Shown here piece after piece: positions 8,221 through 16,168 of a DNA stretch of 34,666 nt. The notes below the pieces were generated by a model that did no database searches, was not told where the DNA came from, and was given only the letters and a program-made list of their open reading frames with translations. The translations under genes and the position numbers were made by a program. The stretch is from NCBI GenBank assembly GCA_021296255.1, contig JAGWAU010000053.1, forward strand, positions 1,846 to 36,511. Reading direction: 5' to 3'. The DNA is from Alphaproteobacteria bacterium (GTDB lineage: Bacteria; Pseudomonadota; Alphaproteobacteria; UBA2966). Position 1 is the first letter of the stretch; each line of letters opens with the position of its first letter.

Positions 8221-8487
8221 CTATTTGTCTTCGGCCACGCCGAATTCCTCGTCGATCTTGTTCTGCCGGTTGGCCAACCAGAAGATCAGCACGACGAAGG
8301 CGATCAACGATCCCTGAGCGGCCATGTAGAAGCCGAGCGGGAATCCCAGGAATGTCACCGAGTTGAATGCGTCCGCGAACCAGTGAACGCCGAAGGAGAA
8401 AATGAACCAGATGACGAGGACGATGGCGGTTAGATTCTTGGTTTTGGCCCAGTGCGCCGAGCGCACTTCGGGCGACACATCAGACAT
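8221..8487 (-). CDS. DUF4212 symporter small subunit
   Basis: An 88-residue inner-membrane protein with two hydrophobic segments (about 20-40, NLTAIVLVIWFIFSFGVHWF, and 47-70, LGFPLGFYMAAQGSLIAFVV) and a short charged tail (NRQNKIDEEFG). The HW near the N-terminus, the FGVHWFAD motif and the GFPLGFYMAAQGS motif are the hallmarks of the DUF4212 / sodium-substrate symporter small-subunit family, the analogue of YjcH beside ActP. It lies 27 bases upstream of the large symporter subunit, the standard order, and shares its terminator. Start ATG 8487 follows GGGAGCTGG at a short distance. Its partner is frameshifted in this sequence, so the pair may not be functional. Confidence 0.92.
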   Translation of the reverse strand: MSDVSPEVRSAHWAKTKNLTAIVLVIWFIFSFGVHWFADAFNSVTFLGFPLGFYMAAQGSLIAFVVLIFWLANRQNKIDEEFGVAEDK

Positions 8488-8712
8488 GATACCAGCTCCC
8501 GACTGAGTTTTTGCTCACCTGTACACGACACCCGAATGCGGCGCGGCGCGCCTATTCGCGTCCCCCCGAGACTTGGAACGATTTTCTTGAGCGTTTCGTG
8601 CGACTGCCGAAAATGGCAAGGTTGCCCGGGTCGCGCAGACTACAGACATGCGCTGCCCCTCCTATCGTTCTCGCGATTACGTTACTTCACTTTCTTGCGC
8701 ACGCAAACAAAT

Positions 8713-9402
8713 ATGCTGAGGGATCTGAAGGAAGGCCTGAGGGAGGCCGTGTACTTCGTCTGGCTCGCCCTTCGCGCGCTGTACTTCTGGCGGCGCGAGC
8801 CTCCCATCCAAACGCCGGCGGATCTGGTGACGTTCGTCGAGACCCGGTCCAAATACGTGTCGCAGAGGACGCTGTTCGGTTACGTGAAGGCGCGCGCCGG
8901 GACCCGTTACGTGTCGCTGTTCGAGGACGAGGTGTTCGCGGCGTCCGTCGACGCCGCGAAATGGGAGGTCTACCTCGCCTGCCTGTCCGACCTCGCGGTG
9001 TACGCGGTCGCCGCGGTGGGGCGCGGGGCGCGGGTCGATTCGGAAGGGCTGGACGGACTGGCACTCACAGCCTTTCGGGCGGGGATATCCGTGGAGGAAC
9101 TGCCGGCGCAGCGCGGTCGAGGATTCGCCGGGGACGAAAAGGCGTTTGCCTCCCGGGTGGACGCGATTTCGTGGCCAGACGTGCCAGCGGACGAGACGGC
9201 GTTCGCGGGCAGCTTGGACGCGCTGGTACACTGGGCGCCGGTCGCCGATGAATTGAAACAGTACGACGTCGAAGCGCTGCGGAATTCCATGCGCTTTCAA
9301 TGGAAGCACGTTCGGGACCAGCTCACCTCGCTCCTCGATGCGAAAGCGGTGGTCAGCGATGCCGGACTTGAAGCCGTGTCCGCCGGGTCATCCGAATCCT
9401 GA
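8713..9402 (+). CDS. Conserved hypothetical protein, 229 residues
   Basis: No enzymatic motif is visible. The sequence begins MLRDLKEGLREAVYFVWLAL and contains RSKYVSQRTLFGYVKARAGTRY followed by KWEVYLACLSDLAVYAVAAV. I know this pattern (RSKYVAQKTLYGYxKTRMGTRY... then KWExYxACLSDLAIY) as a widespread unnamed alphaproteobacterial protein, which supports the reading frame and taxonomic placement. It is mostly helical, with a moderately hydrophobic N-terminal stretch at 13-26 that could touch the membrane, and no signal peptide. I start at ATG 8713 because the family begins there; the frame is open further upstream to 8452 with implausible sequence overlapping the divergent DUF4212 gene. It ends 45 bases before a strong hairpin. 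Confidence 0.75.
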   Translation: MLRDLKEGLREAVYFVWLALRALYFWRREPPIQTPADLVTFVETRSKYVSQRTLFGYVKARAGTRYVSLFEDEVFAASVDAAKWEVYLACLSDLAVYAVAAVGRGARVDSEGLDGLALTAFRAGISVEELPAQRGRGFAGDEKAFASRVDAISWPDVPADETAFAGSLDALVHWAPVADELKQYDVEALRNSMRFQWKHVRDQLTSLLDAKAVVSDAGLEAVSAGSSES

Positions 9403-9446
9403 TCGTGCGGGCGCCTGGTTCCGGGAACCCGAAGACGTCGACTCCG

Positions 9447-9477
9447 ATGACGGTTCGAGCAGGGCTCGAACCGTCAT
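9447..9477 (+). terminator. Perfect 14-bp hairpin with AGG loop
   Basis: ATGACGGTTCGAGC (9447-9460) is exactly complementary to GCTCGAACCGTCAT (9464-9477) across a three-base loop. It sits 44 bases after the 8713 gene stop. There is no U-run, so it is not a classical intrinsic terminator. It could stop transcription with help, stabilise the upstream mRNA, or be a dyad bound by a protein before the ThDP enzyme gene. A weaker GGGC-GAA-GCCC stem followed by four T occurs at 9527-9541. Confidence 0.5.
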
Positions 9478-9646
9478 GGAGGCCGCGACGCGCCCCGCCG
9501 GGCGGGGACGGCGGCGGCGGTTCGCGGGGCGAAGCCCTTTTCCCCGGCCATGCGGGTGTGTATCTTCCCGCCCGTGAGCCCGGCGGCGCGCTTGGTGCCG
9601 AGAGCGGGTTTCCATCCAATCGATCCACATCGGAACGGGGAGCGAC

Positions 9647-11338
9647 ATGGCCCAGATGAATGGAGGAGCGGCGGTCGTCGAGACACTGCGGGCCGCGGGA
9701 GTGACACACGTGTTCGGCCTTCTCGGATCTTCGACGATGGAGGTCTACGACGCCCTCTACGACGCCCGCGACATCAAGTACGTGGGCGTCCGGCACGAAG
9801 CCTTCGGCGTTCACATGGCGGACGGGTTCGCGCGTGCCACGGGCCGTCCCGGCGTCTTCCTAGCGGGCCAAGCCGGCCCCGGGTCCGTCAACATGGTGGC
9901 CGGCATGGCCGCGGCTAAGCTCGCCTACTCGCCCGTCGTTTGTCTCACCGGACTGGTCGCCACCGATCACTTCGGCCGGGATGCGTTCCAGGAGGTCGAT
10001 CAACAGAATCTCTTCGCGTCCCTGGTTAAGAAGAACATCACGGTGATTCGCCCCGACCGGGTGCCCGCCGCGATCGAGGAGGCCCTGCGCGTCGCCAATT
10101 CGGGCCGCCGGGGCCCCGTCGCCGTGAACATCCCGCGGGACATGTTCGCCGCGCAGATCGAGGCCGACATCAGAGCGCCCGACTTCGAGATCGGCGCGGC
10201 GGCGGGAACCTGCAACCCGGACGCCGTCGCCAAGGCCTGCGAAATCCTGCGCGGTGCCAAGGCTCCCGCCATTCTGGCCGGCGCGGGGGTGAAATGGGGC
10301 AGGGGCGCGGATCAGGTCTGCCGCCTGTCGAGCCGGCTGCAGATCCCGGTCACAGCGTCGGCGGGGCACCCCGACGTGGTTCCCACGAGCCACCCGTTCT
10401 TCGCCGGCCAGATCGGCCCGCGCGGCAACGAAATCGCCAGCGCCGCGACGCGGGAGGCCGACGTCATCCTCGCGATCGGTACGCGTCTTGCGTTCAATAC
10501 CACGTTCTACACCTACAACGACATCAACGAGGACGCCAAGATCATCCAGGTCGACATCGAGCCCGCAGCGCTGGGCAAGTATTTCCCGATCGAGGTCGGA
10601 ATCATCGGCGATGCGGGGACCGTTGCCGGAGCCATCGCCGACGGCTTGAGCGACATGGAGACGGACTCCATCCCGTGGAAGGCGCGCTCCCAGCAGTTCC
10701 TCGAGGATCTCGAGGCGCTCTGGAAAGCGCGGGAGGAGGACGGCGAGAGCACGCTCACGCCTCTGCGGCCGGAGCGCGTGTTCGCGGAGCTGCGCCAGTC
10801 GACGCCCCGAGACGCTCTGTACACCCTCGACGCGGGCACCATGTGTTTGCAGGCGACGGACAAGCTGCGGTACGAGGGCGCGCCCAGCATGCTGACACCC
10901 CTGGATTACGGCCTGGTCGGCTTCGGGTTCCCGTGCGGCCTGGGCGCCAAGTGCGGGCAGCCCGGCCGCCCCGTCGTCACCCTTCACGGGGACGGCGGAT
11001 TCGGCATGGTCCTGCCGGAGTTCGCGACCGCCGTCCAGTCGGAGATCAACACCGTCACGGTCGTCTTCGACAACGGTTGCTGGGGCGCCGAGAAATCCTA
11101 TCAGCGCGACTTCTATCAGGGCCGCTACATCGGCTGCGATACCGTCAATCCGCGATACGACGAGTTCGCCAGGCTCTATGGCGCGGAAGGGTACTTCTGC
11201 GAGGAGCCGGGAAGCGTGGCGGACGCCATGAGCCAGGCGGTGAAGGCGGACTGCCCGGTGATCGTCCACGTCAAAGTTGATCCCGAGGCGATGATCAGCT
11301 TCCGCCGCGACGCGTTCACCCACCGGGCGCAGCGGTAG
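9647..11338 (+). CDS. ThDP-dependent enzyme, sulfoacetaldehyde acetyltransferase (Xsc)/acetolactate synthase-like
   Basis: A 563-residue thiamine-diphosphate enzyme with Pyr, central and PP domains. Catalytic E51 lies in VRHEAFGVHMADGFARATG. The ThDP/Mg2+ site is GDGGFGM (D449) with N476 in DNGCWG. The stretch WGAEKSYQRDFYQGRY and the C-terminal SFRRDAF resemble Xsc, which converts sulfoacetaldehyde and phosphate to acetyl phosphate and sulfite, more than they resemble IlvB. However, no taurine or sulfonate genes (tauXY, tpa, pta) are in the window, so the substrate is open. ATG 9647 has gggg-ag six to eleven bases upstream. The usual Xsc length is about 580-600, so it is slightly short but complete. 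The next gene follows after 65 bases on the same strand. The fold is certain; the Xsc assignment is tentative. Confidence 0.85.
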   Translation: MAQMNGGAAVVETLRAAGVTHVFGLLGSSTMEVYDALYDARDIKYVGVRHEAFGVHMADGFARATGRPGVFLAGQAGPGSVNMVAGMAAAKLAYSPVVCLTGLVATDHFGRDAFQEVDQQNLFASLVKKNITVIRPDRVPAAIEEALRVANSGRRGPVAVNIPRDMFAAQIEADIRAPDFEIGAAAGTCNPDAVAKACEILRGAKAPAILAGAGVKWGRGADQVCRLSSRLQIPVTASAGHPDVVPTSHPFFAGQIGPRGNEIASAATREADVILAIGTRLAFNTTFYTYNDINEDAKIIQVDIEPAALGKYFPIEVGIIGDAGTVAGAIADGLSDMETDSIPWKARSQQFLEDLEALWKAREEDGESTLTPLRPERVFAELRQSTPRDALYTLDAGTMCLQATDKLRYEGAPSMLTPLDYGLVGFGFPCGLGAKCGQPGRPVVTLHGDGGFGMVLPEFATAVQSEINTVTVVFDNGCWGAEKSYQRDFYQGRYIGCDTVNPRYDEFARLYGAEGYFCEEPGSVADAMSQAVKADCPVIVHVKVDPEAMISFRRDAFTHRAQR

Positions 11339-11403
11339 GCCGGGCGTTCCCCGAGCCAAGGCCCGAGATCGATTTCGTATCGTTTGGACCGAGGGGCCGG
11401 ACA

Positions 11404-12384
11404 ATGCGCGTTCTCGTGACCGGAGCCACGGGGTTCGTCGGTCTGAACGTCGTCGAGGCGCTGCTCGCTCGAGGTGACCACGTCGTGGCGTTCGACGCGG
11501 CACCGCTGCCGCCGGGGGGAGATGCCGCTCTCTTGGAATTCAGCGGCCGGGTGGAGGTCGTGACGGGCGATGTCCGTGACTTGGGAGCCGTCGCCCGGGC
11601 GATTTCGGGCTGCGATGCCTTGATCCATGCCGCGGCGATCACTGCGGGGCTCGAGCGGGAGCGGCGTGATCCTCATCTGATCGTGGACGTCAACGTGAAG
11701 GGCACCGTCAATGCGATGGATGCGGCCCGAGAGACCGGTGTCGGGCGGATCGTCCACTTCTCCTCGTCCGGCGTGTACGGCGAGAGCTCGTTCGAGCACG
11801 AGGTCCTTCACGAGGGCGGCGCGATGCCGCTTCCCGATTCGCTCTACACGATCACCAAGTACGCGGGCGAGCGGATCGCCCTGCGCCATCGGGCGTTGTA
11901 CGGCCTCGATCTCGTGTGTTTGCGTCCGGGCTACGTGTTCGGTCCGTGGGAACGGAATACCGGTGTCCGCGATACGCTGTCGCCGGTATTGCAGGTCTCG
12001 GTCGCGGCGGCGCGGGGCGAGGAGGCTGTGTTGCCCAGACCCTGCCTCCGGGATTGGGTATACAGCCGGGATATCGCCGACTCCGCGGTCGCGCTCCTGG
12101 AGGCCGACGATCCGAAGAGCGTGGTCTACAACTCGGCCGGACCGGAGTCCTGGACCCTGGAGAGCTGGTGCGAACGACTGGTCAGACGCGTTCCCGGGTT
12201 CGCCTATCGGATCGGGGACGATTCGAACGTCGAGCTGAACAACCCGAGGGATCGCGGAATCCTGGACATGTCGCGGCTGAAGGCCGACGCCGGCTTCGTC
12301 CCCCGGTATGGACTGGACGAATCGTTCGACGACTACATGGACTGGATAAACCTTCAGCCCGATTTCGCAAACACGCCGTTGTGA
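11404..12384 (+). CDS. NAD-dependent epimerase/dehydratase (extended SDR)
   Basis: A 326-residue extended short-chain dehydrogenase. The Rossmann motif GATGFVG is at 7-13, followed by a D at the end of the second strand (FDAAP) that favours NAD(H). The catalytic set is SSS near 120-122 in VHFSSSGVYGESS and Y148/K152 in YTITK. The later part holds RPGYVFGPWE and DWVYSRDIADS, typical of nucleotide-sugar epimerases and of related lactone or steroid SDRs. ATG 11404 follows gaggggccgg. It lies 65 bases behind the ThDP enzyme and may share its transcript. Cell-surface sugar modification is possible, but no glycosyltransferase is nearby, so the substrate is unknown. Confidence 0.9.
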   Translation: MRVLVTGATGFVGLNVVEALLARGDHVVAFDAAPLPPGGDAALLEFSGRVEVVTGDVRDLGAVARAISGCDALIHAAAITAGLERERRDPHLIVDVNVKGTVNAMDAARETGVGRIVHFSSSGVYGESSFEHEVLHEGGAMPLPDSLYTITKYAGERIALRHRALYGLDLVCLRPGYVFGPWERNTGVRDTLSPVLQVSVAAARGEEAVLPRPCLRDWVYSRDIADSAVALLEADDPKSVVYNSAGPESWTLESWCERLVRRVPGFAYRIGDDSNVELNNPRDRGILDMSRLKADAGFVPRYGLDESFDDYMDWINLQPDFANTPL

Positions 12385-12656
12385 GCCCTTCGCTCCCGCA
12401 CACCAGAGCCGGACGGTTCGTCGCGCACCCGAAGAGAGGACCGCAGAACGGGCTCGGTGAAGGACGATACACCTAGACCCGTCAAGGACCGACCGTGCCG
12501 GCTGGCATGGCATCATAACGTGCTCCTTCATCCGGCGTTGCGCGACCATGAGTTCCTTCCAGGGCGCCGGGCGGGGACGGCGGCCGTTGCGGACCGCGCC
12601 GAACCGGTTATGTTCCCGACTCCGGAAGCGTCCCGCGCAAGGGGTCCAGTCCGACT

Positions 12657-13484
12657 ATGAAACGCAGACCACGTCCTCCCCAAGCCGGACCGCCGCGCGG
12701 CACGGCGGCACGGTGCCGCCTGGCGGCGGCTCTGATCGCAACGGGGGTGCTTATGGGCTCTGGGACCGTGGACGCCGGCGATCTCTATCTGCGGGCCGGG
12801 GCCGGACTCGACCGTCCGGCCGACACACGGTTCACGGACCGAGACTGCTCGAGCACCTCTCCGGCGGCGCTGTACGGCTGCGGCAGGGGCGGCGACGGCG
12901 AGCCCTACCGTTCGCTCGGCGGTTTCGGGACGGCGGCCACCTTTCAAGTCGGGCTCGGCTACGCCGCCGCGCCCACAGCGAGGATCGAGGTCCTGGTCGA
13001 TTACTGGCCGCGCCTCGCCTTTGAGGGACGCACCAATTTCCTGGAGCCCGGGCGCCGACAATCGGTCGCCGCAGATCTGTCGTCCCTGTCAGGCATGTTG
13101 GCCGCCTACGTCGACCTACCGGGGCTAGGCCTGCCGGAGTTCGGCCCTTTCGGGCCGTTCATCGGCGTCGGCGTCGGCGCCGCCCGCACCCGGATCGACG
13201 AGACGCGCATGACGTTTCCGAGGACGATAACCGTCGTCCCGGGTGCCAGCCGGGTCGGTTTCGCCTGGATGCTGACGGCAGGGGTCGCGGCGGTACTGGG
13301 CGAGCGCACGACGCTCGATCTCGCTTGGCGTTACACGGACCTTGGCGCGGTCCATACCGGCCGGGGCGAGGGCCGGGTGGTCTGGCGCGACGGGAGCCGT
13401 GAGCCGAGGGTGCTCGATCTCGCCGCAACGCAGGCGCGACTCGCGAGTCACGGGCTCCGGCTTTCCCTGCGCTACGCGTTCTGA
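12657..13484 (+). CDS. Outer-membrane beta-barrel protein (OmpW/OMP_b-brl-like)
   Basis: A 275-residue predicted outer-membrane barrel. An unusually basic N-terminal region (RRPRPPQAGPPRG) precedes a hydrophobic stretch at about 21-35 (RLAAALIATGVLMGSGT) ending near VDAGD, likely the signal cleavage site. The mature part alternates polar and hydrophobic strands, starting with DLYLRAGAGLDR, and includes FGPFIGVGVGAARTRIDE and TLDLAWRYTDLGAVHTGRGEG. It ends in LRLSLRYAF, a terminal aromatic as recognised by the BAM machinery. Two cysteines near 58 and 68 could form a loop disulfide. Start ATG 12657. The 10-base gap to the convergent CmcJ-like gene leaves no room for a separate terminator. The exact barrel family is unresolved. 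Confidence 0.8.
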   Translation: MKRRPRPPQAGPPRGTAARCRLAAALIATGVLMGSGTVDAGDLYLRAGAGLDRPADTRFTDRDCSSTSPAALYGCGRGGDGEPYRSLGGFGTAATFQVGLGYAAAPTARIEVLVDYWPRLAFEGRTNFLEPGRRQSVAADLSSLSGMLAAYVDLPGLGLPEFGPFGPFIGVGVGAARTRIDETRMTFPRTITVVPGASRVGFAWMLTAGVAAVLGERTTLDLAWRYTDLGAVHTGRGEGRVVWRDGSREPRVLDLAATQARLASHGLRLSLRYAF

Positions 13485-13494
13485 GGCGAGAGGC

Positions 13495-14334
13495 CTAGTC
13501 GAAGAACAGGAGCGTCCGGATCTCGATACTCTCGCGCGGGATGGAATCGGGGCCGCTGGCGGGGTCGTCGAACGTCCCGTGCGCGGTCCAGCGCGCGGTG
13601 CCGTCCGTGTTCGAGTCGTAGCACTTGAGGAGCACGACCTCGTCACCTGCCATGCGCGGGAAGTAGTACCAGCGCTGATCCGGATTGTGGACGATGTAAT
13701 AGACGCCGCCGACCCGGCCGTCCGGATAGTGGCGCTCGGCCGGCACCAGATCCGCCTCGTCGATGCCCTGGTACCCGCAGACGACCAGCGGCTTGGTCTC
13801 CACGGGGCTGACGATGGGACACCATACATTGATCGACGCGAATCGCTTCCGGAGCCGCGCCTCGGCTTCGTTCCCGGGCAACAGGTCGCGGACGCGCTGC
13901 AGCGCCGACCGCGTGGTGAAGTCATTGTGGACGCCGGCGACGGGCGCGCGAACCTTGCGGCGGGCCCGCTTTTCCTGGTCGTCCACCCTGATGGTGTGGT
14001 CAAAGACGACGACCTTGCCCGCCCCGGTCACGTTTCCGACCAGCCTCTCCATCTCCGGGTAGTAGACCTCGCGCACCTCGTCGTTGTCGTAGAAGTTCTC
14101 GACGGCCGTCGGGTGGCGGATAAGGGCGAAGCCCTGCCGGTCGAGGTCGAGCTCCGCCGCGATGGGCCGGGCGTCTTCGATCAGGACTTCGTGGTCCGTG
14201 GTCGTGATCGTGTTCCGGTCGGGTCCGAGACCCGGTTCCTTGACCAGCGCCACAGGCAACTGGTCGATCGACGACACGAAGTTGAGCGTGGCCATCACCG
14301 AATCTGCGTGCCGTGCTTCCGCCGCTTGTGACAT
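13495..14334 (-). CDS. CmcJ/NvfI family oxidoreductase-like protein
   Basis: A 279-residue protein of the CmcJ/NvfI (AsaB/GA4 desaturase-like) group, some members of which are Fe(II)/2-oxoglutarate-type oxygenases in natural-product pathways. The characteristic pieces are present: HNDFT with a nearby conserved histidine (about 135-140), RFASINVWCPI, KPLVVCGYQGI, and the C-terminal YYFPRMAGDEVVLLKCYDS followed by TAHGTFDDP. CmcJ itself works with CmcI in cephamycin methoxylation; no beta-lactam genes are here. I start at ATG 14334 (MSQAAEARHADS) behind GGGGAC; a second ATG at 14295 and a TTG at 14364 are alternatives. It is upstream of nothing co-directional within 120 bases, so it is probably monocistronic, or follows the selenoprotein gene on the same strand. 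The reaction is unknown. Confidence 0.82.
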   Translation of the reverse strand: MSQAAEARHADSVMATLNFVSSIDQLPVALVKEPGLGPDRNTITTTDHEVLIEDARPIAAELDLDRQGFALIRHPTAVENFYDNDEVREVYYPEMERLVGNVTGAGKVVVFDHTIRVDDQEKRARRKVRAPVAGVHNDFTTRSALQRVRDLLPGNEAEARLRKRFASINVWCPIVSPVETKPLVVCGYQGIDEADLVPAERHYPDGRVGGVYYIVHNPDQRWYYFPRMAGDEVVLLKCYDSNTDGTARWTAHGTFDDPASGPDSIPRESIEIRTLLFFD

Positions 14335-14462
14335 GTCCAGTCCCCGAGAATCGAGTCGCGCCAAGACAAGTTATGGAAACGCGCGCTTCGCGGCAAGGGG
14401 ATGACCGGCGGGATCGACCGGGGGATCGAACGCAAGGCGACGATGGCCGCCGTCCGCCGACC

Positions 14463-15338
14463 CTATGAAGCCCGCCGCGCCTCGGCCGCGATACGGTCTT
14501 CCTCGAACTGATACCGGGGCACCAGGTCTCGCGGTTGGCGCCGGTCGATACCGTCCGTCCTACCCGCTTCGGCCTTCCAGCTCTCGTCGTCCGACCAGAC
14601 ATGGTCCAGCGTCTCGATCGTTCCCGGCGCGGCCGTTTTTTCCAGCGCCTCGATCGCGGATCGCGTGACAGCGTATTGCTCGTCGGGCGCGAAAGGCCGA
14701 CCGAGGGTATTTCCCAGGGGATAGTCCAGGAACACGGCGCGCGGAGGGTTGCCCGCGGCGAGGATGTCGTGCGCGGTGCCTATGCATACCGTCGGCGTTC
14801 CCAGACTCTCCAGGTGGCGTGCGATCAAACTCACGGTTTGATGACAGACCGGTCACATGGGAACGAGCAGGACCACGTCCACTTCTTGCCGTGCGAACTG
14901 CTCGGCCAGGGCCGGCGCGAGTTCGTCGCGCACCCTGCGCTGCGAGTAGATGCCTCCCATACAGGAGAAGAGATCTTCCGCGAGCGCACCGATCAGGCCC
15001 TCGCGCTCGAGCCGCCGCAGGGAGTCCAGCGGGATGACGCTGTTGGGGTCCCGGCGAGCGCTGCCTAGATAGTGCTCGGTGACGTGGGAGAAGCGGAGAT
15101 CCTCCAAGGGCGCCGCCTTGGGAATTCTCCGGAACGAGGTGTCGTCCTTGTAATGGAACGCGACCTGCCCTTTGACGTACGCGCCCGCGGTCGCGACGAC
15201 GCCGAGACGGCTGTCCGACAGCGGCTTCCTCAACACCGCCCACGGCGGCGCATCCTCGGCGTGGAAGTAGCGATAGGGGTCATGGCCGAGCCGGGCGTAA
15301 CGATCGACCGTCGCATTGATGTATTTTACGGGTCCCAT
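14463..15338 (-). CDS. Selenoprotein B family protein (glycine/sarcosine/betaine/D-proline reductase, GrdB/PrdB-like) with in-frame UGA
   Basis: One continuous 291-codon frame interrupted only by TGA at 14853-14855. Reading TGA as selenocysteine (U162) gives VVLLVPM-U-PVCHQTVSLIARH, the U-x-x-C active site of this family. The parts before (MGPVKYINATVDRY, PIDSLRRL-like IPLDSLRRLEREGLIG, FSCMGGIY) and after (GTPTVCIGTAHDIL, PPRAVFLDYPLGNTLGRP, APGTIETL) both match the family, so neither half is a separate gene. A hairpin suited to a bacterial SECIS follows the UGA. Anaerobic GrdB and PrdB reduce glycine or D-proline; short aerobic relatives like this are unlinked to those operons and their substrate is unknown. 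Start: ATG 15338 matches the family; ATG 15393-15395 would add 19 residues. The following CmcJ-like gene starts 129 bases further on. The Sec reading is inferred from sequence. Confidence 0.88.
14824..14855 (-). promoter_or_regulatory. UGA selenocysteine codon with predicted bacterial SECIS hairpin
   Basis: On the minus strand the UGA (14855-14853) is followed by ten bases and then AUCAAAC (14842-14836), loop CGUGA (14835-14831) and GUUUGAU (14830-14824): a perfect 7-bp stem. The loop starts 17 bases after UGA and has G in its second position. Known bacterial SECIS elements have a loop roughly 16-37 bases after UGA with an exposed G near its 5' side, so this fits. The hairpin also lies within coding sequence that is conserved for protein reasons. 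Confidence 0.78.
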
Positions 15339-15796
15339 GGGCTCGTGTCGCGGACGTTTCGTTCCGGGCTCCACGATGGCAGGTTCCGCGCGCATGGTCG
15401 AGCCCGTGACCGGACTCCGATGGATTACGAGGCGCGCCGCGGGTCCGGTTGGGATCGTTCACTCCCGGCAACACATCGAACCGTACCGTCCGCCGACGAT
15501 TCCCGGTGGCGGATCCACTACCCGCCCAACGGCCGGGGCTGCTGCCCGCGAGGACAGCAACACCCTCTTCTTGACGGTGGGCATCGGCCTGCCGGATTTT
15601 GCGATATCCGACGACATCTTGCGCGCATCCATGCAGGTTTTGTCCCTGGGCGCCGATGGTGCCCCGTATATGCTCTAGCATCCAGGAATTACGGCTTACT
15701 GATGGAGGGTACTATGCACCACCTACCTAGTATTTTGGTGTACGCGGGCCGTATTAGGTTACGTTCACGTTGAGCAGCAACTGGAGATCCGGTGCC
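15339..15796. other. Divergent intergenic region between the selenoprotein and lipoprotein genes
   Basis: About 458 bases without a convincing gene. The first 57 bases (to 15395) could be an N-terminal extension of the selenoprotein. An inverted repeat ACCGGAC/GTCCGGT brackets about 27 bases near 15411-15452. The last 100 bases are lower in GC (TACCTAGTATTTTGGTG near 15724-15740) and probably hold the lipoprotein promoter, but I see no good -35/-10 pair. CACCA at 15717 and TGGTG at 15736 form a weak dyad. Confidence 0.35.
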
Positions 15797-16168
15797 ATGA
15801 AACCGGCCGCGTTTCTTCTCGGCATCGTCCTGATGCTGACGGCGGGCGCCTGCTCCCGCAGCGACAACCCGCCGCCTGCCGACGAAGTCACCATCGACTT
15901 CAAGAGGAACACGGAATTCTCAGGACCGCACCTGCGGGTGTTCCTGACGCTGGAGGACGGCAACGAGGTATCCGTCAACACGACTGACGATGCCGTCCAG
16001 GCACGACCCGGGGTTATCCCCGTTCCCAGCCATCGGGCACGGGACTGGACATTCATCAAGGACGTGGAGGACGGCACGTCGGTGACATATGCCCTGGTGA
16101 GCTGGGACGCCGACGACCCGGCCGGCAACCCCCGTCTGGTGGCGGGCTTCAGCGGTGCGTATTTCTAG
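15797..16168 (+). CDS. Small lipoprotein, interrupted by an amber codon 25 codons before the apparent end
   Basis: A 123-residue predicted lipoprotein of unknown family. The N-terminus MKPAAFLLGIVLMLTAGAC is a lipoprotein signal with C19 in TAGAC. The mature part is acidic and beta-rich (EVTIDFKRNTEFSGPHLRVF, TLEDGNEVSVNTTDD, WTFIKDVEDGTSVTYALVSWD). ATG 15797 has ggag about ten bases upstream. The frame ends FSGAYF then TAG (16166-16168). Without a break in frame, a further 25 codons follow that read like the same protein (ESDDSVGEFFGTFVALSKPF, then RASER) up to TGA at 16244-16246. The 3' neighbour is convergent. No function is proposed. The TAG may be a recent nonsense mutation, a sequencing error, or the genuine end. 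Confidence 0.65.
   Translation: MKPAAFLLGIVLMLTAGACSRSDNPPPADEVTIDFKRNTEFSGPHLRVFLTLEDGNEVSVNTTDDAVQARPGVIPVPSHRARDWTFIKDVEDGTSVTYALVSWDADDPAGNPRLVAGFSGAYF

Noticed and set aside
9447..9477. tRNA T-arm (GGTTCGA)
   Set aside because: No acceptor, D or anticodon arms nearby; the whole element is one simple hairpin.
9860..11503. 547-codon open frame on the minus strand
   Set aside because: Antisense to the ThDP enzyme; composition is typical of GC-rich shadow frames.
14463..14834. Separate gene starting MSLIARHLESLGTPTV
   Set aside because: It is the C-terminal half of the selenoprotein; it lacks the family's start and follows the UGA in the same frame.
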